Shown here piece after piece: positions 58,383 through 64,000 of a DNA stretch of 64,000 nt. The DNA is from Obesumbacterium proteus (lineage in GTDB: Bacteria > Pseudomonadota > Gammaproteobacteria > Enterobacterales > Enterobacteriaceae): the NCBI RefSeq assembly GCF_001586165.1, contig NZ_CP014608.1, forward strand, positions 3,906,001 to 3,970,000, written 5' to 3'. The position numbers were made by a program, and so were the translations under genes. The notes beneath the pieces are model-generated. The model did no database searches and was not told the origin of the DNA. It was given only the letters and a program-made list of their open reading frames with translations. Position 1 is the stretch's first letter; the number at the start of each line of letters is the position of its first letter.

Positions 58383-59119
58383 TGTATATAGTATCCTTTA
58401 CAAAAAAAGTATTCATTTTTCCCTTTATCTACAATGCATTCAGTAAGAAACGTCCTTCCACTTCCTCTGCTTTCTGGCTTTACAATAAATACCTTTTCAG
58501 GCGTACACTTCACCCCATTCTGAGTAATTAATTTAACTGACGGTTCTAATAGAGAACGTGGCTGGCCACGCGTATACTCTGGTAAAATGCTAACATCACA
58601 AGTCGCAAACTTTCCGATATCCGTGATAACCGTATCGAGCTTATACTCCTTATTTTTACAGAGAATGGTATTAGTAAAAAACATAACTGAAAAAGCTAAC
58701 GCGGCCATCAAGGCGATATAGCCATAATATTTACAGCCATGGACGCGTGTTAAATTTTGTGTCGTCACCACATTTTCTAAATTATACTCCTCATCTATTT
58801 TAATCGATGAATTTAAACAAAACCCTACCTTTGGGATCGTTCTAATCACCTCATCTTCAATGCCAAGCAAGGAAAACGTTCGCCTTAGAATGGATATGTA
58901 TTGGTTAAGTGTATTATTAGATGAACGTAAACCTTGCTTGTCCCATATATCTTCTAAGATGTACTCTCTAGAAAGAATTTCACCTTTGTTATTTAGCAAT
59001 AGGCTAAGAAGGTTGCAATTAGTGATCGTTAAACTAATCACTTGCTCTGGATTATCAACGCGCCAAATAGCACCATCGGCAGGTTTAAATATCACCATTT
59101 CGTTAATTTTATAAATCAT
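58379..59119 (-). CDS. MarT/ToxR-like membrane-bound transcriptional regulator
   Basis: The 246-residue protein has an N-terminal OmpR/PhoB-type winged helix (about 10-100: VISLTITNCNLLSLLLNNKGEILSREYILEDIWDKQGLRSSNNTLNQYISILRRTF, then VIRTIPKVGFCL), a single transmembrane segment (YIALMAALAFSVMFFTNTIL, about 132-152) and a periplasmic domain with several cysteines. This is the CadC/ToxR/MarT architecture. Salmonella MarT activates the autotransporter gene misL and lies next to fidL. ATG 59119 has AAGG 5 nt upstream; a TTG at 59143 is less likely. Confidence 0.85.
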   Translation of the reverse strand: MIYKINEMVIFKPADGAIWRVDNPEQVISLTITNCNLLSLLLNNKGEILSREYILEDIWDKQGLRSSNNTLNQYISILRRTFSLLGIEDEVIRTIPKVGFCLNSSIKIDEEYNLENVVTTQNLTRVHGCKYYGYIALMAALAFSVMFFTNTILCKNKEYKLDTVITDIGKFATCDVSILPEYTRGQPRSLLEPSVKLITQNGVKCTPEKVFIVKPESRGSGRTFLTECIVDKGKNEYFFCKGYYIQ

Positions 59120-59833
59120 AATCCTTGCATTATAGTGATTCAATTTATGGCACTCACATTAGAAAAATTAACTATAAATACAGAGAAATTTACTACGTGA
59201 TAGTAAACAAAAAATCATTTATCGCAGGCACAAAGAACATACGCCGCTCTATTTATATCGACGCCCTATCACCTCTTCTTCTTTTTTTCACCCATGAAGT
59301 GACAGGAATTATCTCAAATTAAATTGAGTGGGTAAAACAAGCCACACTGGGAGTTTATACAAATTATAAGTTTTTTATTAAACCGTTAACCCCTAAGGCA
59401 CAGATATAAACACTAATTATAAACCAACAAAACATCACGAATCAGGTTAAAACACCAAACAATAATGTATTTATAATATTTTATTTCATAACACCTCAAA
59501 GCTAAATTTCAAATAGTGCCTTTTATTTTAGGATAATTACCGCACTAATCGCTGTGGCACTTTCACCAATAAAAATGAATCCACTAAAAAATGCTTAATG
59601 CATAACCCTACAGAATCTGCCTATCACAGTGAGTTATAGGCATCCGTAATTATATTTATAGTATTTCGCATTGAGTTTTATCAGAAGAGGCTTGTTATTA
59701 TTCTAATAATACATTTTTTATATTAACGCACAAAAAAAAGAAGCGCCGTAAATAAATAGCGCCCCAATTTGCTTCTCATTGAAGCGAAAGGATAGATAAT
59801 CCACACCGCCAATATCGGCTTGGTACGGCATGC
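59120..59833. other. AT-rich intergenic region between the marT-like gene and murR
   Basis: The 714-bp region is strongly AT-rich, lies upstream of the marT-like gene and downstream of murR, and should hold the marT promoter. I see no gene. GCGCC-containing direct copies near 59742-59765 could be part of a murR terminator, but the stem is weak. Confidence 0.4.
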
Positions 59834-60691
59834 CTACTTCAGTTGCTCAATCATCTCTTGGCTGCGATGAATAAAGCTGCGGCTTCTTTCGCTATCTTCC
59901 TGCAACAGGCAAACGAACAACAAATCGGTAATAGTATTTTGTGCCGTGCGCGCAGAAATAGAAGAGCTACGCCAGCGCGCCTCATCAGCAATGGTATCGA
60001 GAACAAAATCAGCCAGCTTTCTGAGCGGGCTATCCTGAAGCGACGTTATCGCTATGATTTTCGTCCCCTTCTCCTGTGCCGCCTGTGCTGCAATAAATAT
60101 CTCTTTCAGCGCGCCCGAGTAAGAGATAACAATTTGCACATCCCCTTCTCCTAGCGATTGAGCAACCGTCATCTGCACGTGGCTGTCCATTTCATTCATC
60201 ACGGGATAGCCTATTTTCATCAGCTTATAAGCCAAGTCTTTCGCCACCAGCGATGAACCGCCCATGCCCATGATCTGCACTCGGCGCGCCGCCTTGATTT
60301 CAGCCACCACACTCTCCAACTGCGCCAAGTTTACGCTGTCGGTTGTCATCCTCAGAGCCTGCTGCTTGGCTCGAAATAGTTTTTCTGCAATCACCGACGG
60401 CGTGTCATGAACATTAATATCGTTATGCAAATGCTGCTCAGATTCAGCGTTCTGCTTACTTTGCTGCCCCCACTCCTCAATCAACGCCATTTTGAGGTTA
60501 GTAAATCCTTTGAAGCCCAATCGCTGAGCAAATTTCACAATGCTCGACTGGCTGATATTCAAAATGCTGGCGAGCTCTTGCGAAGAGCACTGCTTCAACT
60601 TATCGGGATTAGCCAAAATATAATCGGCAATAATACGTTCACCGGGCGTAAAGGCGTCTTTGTTGAGAGTGATTCGTTGTAGGCAGCGCAT
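59834..60691 (-). CDS. murR: MurR, repressor of N-acetylmuramic acid catabolism
   Basis: The 285-residue RpiR-family regulator, equal in length to E. coli MurR, has an N-terminal helix-turn-helix (CSSQELASILNISQSSIVKFAQRLGFKGFTNLKMAL, about 35-70) and a C-terminal SIS domain (VQIMGMGGSSLVAKDLAYKLMKIGYPV, then VISYSGALKEIFIAAQAAQEKGTKIIAITS) that binds the inducer N-acetylmuramic acid 6-phosphate. It is divergent from murQP. Confidence 0.92.
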   Translation of the reverse strand: MRCLQRITLNKDAFTPGERIIADYILANPDKLKQCSSQELASILNISQSSIVKFAQRLGFKGFTNLKMALIEEWGQQSKQNAESEQHLHNDINVHDTPSVIAEKLFRAKQQALRMTTDSVNLAQLESVVAEIKAARRVQIMGMGGSSLVAKDLAYKLMKIGYPVMNEMDSHVQMTVAQSLGEGDVQIVISYSGALKEIFIAAQAAQEKGTKIIAITSLQDSPLRKLADFVLDTIADEARWRSSSISARTAQNTITDLLFVCLLQEDSERSRSFIHRSQEMIEQLK

Positions 60692-60932
60692 TTGGACTCG
60701 GTCAGCAGGAGGTAAGTAGCCGCTATCTTACCTTGCATGGCGCAAAAAATGGAGGCTGGATTCTTGGGTGAGCATTCACTTCATCCCAAACGCCGCCCAA
60801 ATGGCAAGCATTTCGGCGCGGGGAAATAGTCGATATCAATCACAAAAAATGCGCATAAAATTATTAATTCTTTAAATCACATGATTTTTGGAATAATTTA
60901 TTCCTTAACTTTGTGCTTCTGAGAATACTGAA
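60692..60932. promoter_or_regulatory. Divergent murR/murQ regulatory region
   Basis: The 241-bp gap holds both promoters and the palindrome at 60890-60904. No open frame is convincing. Confidence 0.6.
60890..60904. promoter_or_regulatory. Candidate MurR operator
   Basis: GGAATAATTTATTCC is a perfect 15-bp palindrome 28 bp before the murQ start. RpiR-family regulators bind AT-rich inverted repeats with GGAA/TTCC ends, so MurR binding is plausible. Confidence 0.55.
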
Positions 60933-61847
60933 ATGAATATTGACCTCTCCCGCCTGCAAACTGAAGGCCGTAACATCGCCAGCGAAAACATCGACACCCT
61001 GTCTACTTTAGATATGTTGACGATTATCAACCAAGAAGATCAAAAGGTGGCTCTGGCCGTTGAGCGTATCCTGCCGCAAATCGCGCAGGCCGTAGATGCT
61101 ATCGCTCTGGCCTTTAGCCAAGGTGGCCGTCTTATTTATTGCGGCGCAGGCACCTCGGGGCGACTGGGTATTCTAGACGCAAGTGAATGCCCGCCAACCT
61201 ACGGCACCCCACATGAACAGGTGGTCGGGTTAATCGCCGGAGGCCACACCGCAATCCTCCGCGCGGTGGAAAATGCCGAAGATAACGTCGAACTTGGCGA
61301 GCAAGATCTGAAAGACCATCATCTCTGCGAGCGCGACGTACTCGTGGGTATTGCCGCCAGCGGAAGAACGCCTTATGTCATCGGCGCGATGAAATATGCC
61401 CGCTCGGTCGGCGCAACCACCGTGTCATTAACCTGCAACGCCAGCAGCGCGATGAGCCAATTAGCCGATATCGCGCTAGAAGCCGTGGTAGGGCCAGAAG
61501 TGGTAACGGGCTCATCAAGAATGAAAGCGGGTACAGCGCAAAAAATGGTTCTGAATATGCTCACCACGGGCGCGATGATCCGCAGCGGAAAAGTATATGG
61601 CAACCTCATGGTGGATGTTGAGGCGACCAACGCCAAGCTGGTTCAACGCCAAATTGACATCGTTATGCAGGCCACAGAATGCAGCCGCGATGAAGCCGTT
61701 AAAGCGCTCAGCGAATGTAAAAGACACTGTAAAACCGCCATTTTGATGATTCTCGCCCAGCTCTCTGCGGCTGAAGCCAGCACGGTTCTGGCACAAAATA
61801 ATGGTTTTATCCGCCAAGCCTTAGCCTCACGTTCTCAGGGAGTTTAG
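60933..61847 (+). CDS. murQ: MurQ, N-acetylmuramic acid 6-phosphate etherase
   Basis: The 304-residue SIS-domain enzyme cleaves the lactyl ether of MurNAc-6-P to give GlcNAc-6-P and D-lactate. The family blocks [28 protein letters not shown] (about 65-92, including the catalytic Glu region) and [22 protein letters not shown] are present. E. coli MurQ is 298 residues. It is followed by murP after 2 bp. Confidence 0.97.
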   Translation: MNIDLSRLQTEGRNIASENIDTLSTLDMLTIINQEDQKVALAVERILPQIAQAVDAIALAFSQGGRLIYCGAGTSGRLGILDASECPPTYGTPHEQVVGLIAGGHTAILRAVENAEDNVELGEQDLKDHHLCERDVLVGIAASGRTPYVIGAMKYARSVGATTVSLTCNASSAMSQLADIALEAVVGPEVVTGSSRMKAGTAQKMVLNMLTTGAMIRSGKVYGNLMVDVEATNAKLVQRQIDIVMQATECSRDEAVKALSECKRHCKTAILMILAQLSAAEASTVLAQNNGFIRQALASRSQGV

Positions 61848-61849
61848 CG

Positions 61850-63313
61850 ATGGCTAAAATAACGGATACCACCATCACGCAAATTTTGGCGAACGTTGGT
61901 GGTAATAACAACATCACCCTATGCGGACATTGCATGACGCGGCTGCGCCTTACCTTGGCCGACCGCGCTCGCGTTAATCACGCCGAGCTGAAAAAGATCG
62001 CTGGGGTCATGGGCGTTATAGAAGGCAACGACCAGCTGCAAATTGTACTTGGGCCCGGCAAGGCGCAAACCGCCAGTGAAATGATGAACGTGATCCTTAG
62101 CCAATCACAGTCACAGTCACAGTCACAAGCCGATAGCAGCACGCCAGAAACTGATTTAAATGCCCTCGCGGCGGAAAATAAAAAGCAGCTCAAGAGTAAG
62201 CAAAATAACGCTTTTCACAGCTTCCTGACAAAATTCGCGACGATCTTCACCCCGCTTATTCCCGGCTTTATCGCCGCGGGTCTACTGCTCGGTATCGCGA
62301 CGCTGCTCCAGCAAACCTTAATACTCGAAGGTGAAATTGCGCCGATTTGGCTTACGAGCCTGATTGGCTATATGAAAACCTTCAGCGTGGGCTTATTTAC
62401 CTTCCTGAGTATCCTGATTGGCTTCAATACACAAAAAGCCTTCGGCGGAACCGGCGTTAATGGTGCCATCATCGCGTCATTATTTATTCTGCGTTACAGC
62501 GCAGAAGGAACCGTGGGCTATTATGCGGGGATCGATAACTTCTTCGGTCTAGTAATAGATCCGAGAGGGAATATCATCGGCGTACTGTTAGCCTGTATGT
62601 TCGGCGCATGGATTGAGCGCAAAGTACGCAAGGTTATCCCTGATAACTTGGATATGATCCTCACCTCCTCCATTACGCTACTCATCACTGGTGCCATAAC
62701 CTATGTGGTTATCATGCCCATCGGCGTCGAACTCTTTAAGGGAATGTCTTGGCTGTTTCTGCATTTAAACGGTAACCCATTCGGCACCGCGTTGTTAGCG
62801 GGGCTATTCCTGATTGCGGTGGTCTTTGGTATTCATCAGGGATTTGTGCCGGTGTATTTCGCTTTGATGGATGCTCAAGGGTTTAACTCCTTGTTCCCTA
62901 TCCTCGCAATGGCGGGTGGCGGACAGGTTGGTGCCGCGTTAGCGTTATATTTAAAAGCCAAGCCGGGCTCGACCTTACGTATGCAAATTAAGGGCGCCAT
63001 ATTCCCCGGTTTATTGGGTATTGGCGAGCCGCTAATTTATGGTGTCACGCTGCCCCGCTTAAAACCGTTTATTACCGCCTGTTTGGGTGGTGCCGTAGGC
63101 GGATTCTTTATCGGGTTGGTGGCTTATATGGGATTACCGATTGGTTTGAATACCGTATTTGGCCCGTCTGGCTTGGTTTCCATACCGCTCATTACTTCAT
63201 CACAGGGTATCTATGCGGGCATGCTGGTTTATGTTGCAGGCGTTGCCATCTCGTATGCGGCAGGCTTCATTCTGACGTTGCTGTTTGGCTGTAAAAACGT
63301 TGACCTAACATAA
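61850..63313 (+). CDS. murP: MurP, PTS EIIBC permease for N-acetylmuramic acid
   Basis: The 487-residue protein has an EIIB domain (about 1-85) with the phosphorylated cysteine in [10 protein letters not shown] (Cys28) and an EIIC domain of about ten membrane segments (about 125-480), including [18 protein letters not shown]. It lacks an EIIA domain and would use the glucose EIIA (Crr), as E. coli MurP does. The linker contains [10 protein letters not shown] from a hexanucleotide repeat. It is co-transcribed with murQ. Confidence 0.95.
   Translation: MAKITDTTITQILANVGGNNNITLCGHCMTRLRLTLADRARVNHAELKKIAGVMGVIEGNDQLQIVLGPGKAQTASEMMNVILSQSQSQSQSQADSSTPETDLNALAAENKKQLKSKQNNAFHSFLTKFATIFTPLIPGFIAAGLLLGIATLLQQTLILEGEIAPIWLTSLIGYMKTFSVGLFTFLSILIGFNTQKAFGGTGVNGAIIASLFILRYSAEGTVGYYAGIDNFFGLVIDPRGNIIGVLLACMFGAWIERKVRKVIPDNLDMILTSSITLLITGAITYVVIMPIGVELFKGMSWLFLHLNGNPFGTALLAGLFLIAVVFGIHQGFVPVYFALMDAQGFNSLFPILAMAGGGQVGAALALYLKAKPGSTLRMQIKGAIFPGLLGIGEPLIYGVTLPRLKPFITACLGGAVGGFFIGLVAYMGLPIGLNTVFGPSGLVSIPLITSSQGIYAGMLVYVAGVAISYAAGFILTLLFGCKNVDLT
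62102..62128 (+). repeat. Hexanucleotide repeat in the murP linker
   Basis: TCACAG is repeated in tandem about four times and encodes alternating Ser-Gln between the EIIB and EIIC domains. Changes in copy number would keep the frame. Confidence 0.85.
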
Positions 63314-63359
63314 TGAGATTAAGCGCCATGCGTTCAGTAACACATGGCGCTAACCGCAA

Positions 63360-64000
63360 TTATAGCAGCCACTCAATCGGCAAATAATAAGCGATTCTGG
63401 CTAAAATACGTTTGTATAGCGGGCTATCAGGCTCTTTATGATGAATTTGTTTCTCATCATTTTCATATTCAATCCAATTAATTTTACGACGCGGGGCAAG
63501 CACTAGCTGAAATGCTTTGTCGTGCAGGCTAGCAATAAATCGCTGATGAGTAGATGACGCCAGCGATTCACTTTCAATCACGAATCCCATCTCGGTATTT
63601 AATCGAGCCGAACGCGGATCAAAATTAAACGAACCAATAAAGACCAACTTGCCGTCAACGGCAAAAGTTTTAGCATGCAGGCTGGAACCAGAATGTCCGG
63701 TTAAGCCCCGGTCGCGTAAGCGCTCTTTACGTGATGGCCGCTCGGTTTCATTGGCTTTCATTTCAAACAATTCAATACCGCAACGCAGCAGGGTTTTTCG
63801 CCATTTGGCGTAACCCGCATGCACAATGGCCACATCGTTTGCCGCCAGAGAATTGGTGAGCACCGTCATTTTCACCCCTTGCCGCGCTAAATAAACCAGC
63901 TGTGACACGCCGGTGCGGGTAGGAACGAAATAGGCGGAGATAATATCCATGCTCACTTTTGGCTCACCAATCATCTTAAACAGACGTGATGCCATCAGCG
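63360..64000 (-). CDS. clsC: Cardiolipin synthase ClsC, C-terminal part
   Basis: The visible 213 residues contain the second phospholipase D motif (SLHAKTFAVDGKLVFIGSFNFDPRSARLNTEMGF) and end with LARIAYYLPIEWLL, like E. coli ClsC (YmdC, about 473 residues). ClsC makes cardiolipin from phosphatidylglycerol and phosphatidylethanolamine. The frame continues past the right edge, so the start and first HKD motif are outside. It converges on murP. Confidence 0.9.
   Translation of the reverse strand, partial: LMASRLFKMIGEPKVSMDIISAYFVPTRTGVSQLVYLARQGVKMTVLTNSLAANDVAIVHAGYAKWRKTLLRCGIELFEMKANETERPSRKERLRDRGLTGHSGSSLHAKTFAVDGKLVFIGSFNFDPRSARLNTEMGFVIESESLASSTHQRFIASLHDKAFQLVLAPRRKINWIEYENDEKQIHHKEPDSPLYKRILARIAYYLPIEWLL

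Noticed and set aside
59125..59322. 65-codon plus-strand frame upstream of the marT-like gene
   Set aside because: It lies in AT-rich promoter-like DNA, overlaps the regulator start and has no recognisable features.

Overview
The window is chromosomal DNA of an enterobacterium. The core genes and their order (aroC-mepA, prmB, smrB, sixA, fadIJ, yfcZ, fadL, mlaA, and later murR/murQP and clsC) are those of Enterobacterales. The ccm operon placed beside mlaA and the protein divergence from E. coli suggest a Hafnia-like member of the Hafniaceae. The genus is inferred from synteny and recalled protein similarity only.

Layout. (1) 1-2844: 3' part of a hypT-like LysR gene, then iadA-yjiG-yjiH on the minus strand; yjiH carries a one-base frameshift. 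(2) 3134-14595: core block mepA/aroC, prmB, smrB, sixA, fadI-fadJ, yfcZ, fadL and mlaA. The long-chain fatty-acid porin gene fadL is broken by an in-frame TGA although the anaerobic beta-oxidation genes fadI/fadJ are intact; FadR-type palindromes precede both fadI and fadL. (3) 14718-21917: complete cytochrome c maturation operon ccmABCDEFGHI, with CcmH and CcmI as separate proteins. (4) 22298-22372: tRNA-Arg(CCU), the attachment site of a P4-type island.

(5) 22350-37589: an integrated island bounded by a 24-nt direct repeat of the tRNA 3' end. It holds a tyrosine integrase, an AlpA-type regulator, a P4-alpha-like primase/helicase, small unknown genes and a type IB restriction-modification operon (hsdR-hsdM-hsdS) followed by a NucS-like nuclease gene and another unknown gene. 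(6) 37590-about 43840: the degraded remains of a second, related island in tandem. An integrase 5' remnant is fused by deletion to the remnant of a second copy of the nuclease gene, followed by a second complete type IB hsd operon. HsdM and HsdR are near-duplicates of the first set, but the HsdS target-recognition domains are different, so the cell probably carries two methylation specificities.

(7) 44647-59119: an apparently self-contained adhesin locus, the most interesting part of the window. A LuxR-like regulator, a 152-aa lipoprotein, a 3,773-aa inverse autotransporter (intimin/invasin type) with about thirty Ig-like repeats and an unusual C-terminal tip, a second 152-aa paralogous lipoprotein, a FidL-like membrane protein and a ToxR/MarT-like membrane-bound regulator lie in order. 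MarT/FidL control an autotransporter adhesin in Salmonella, so a dedicated regulatory circuit is plausible here. The paired lipoproteins have no function known to me.

(8) 59834-63313: N-acetylmuramic acid recycling, with the repressor gene murR divergent from murQ-murP and a perfect palindrome between them that is a good MurR operator candidate. (9) 63360-64000: 3' part of the cardiolipin synthase gene clsC.
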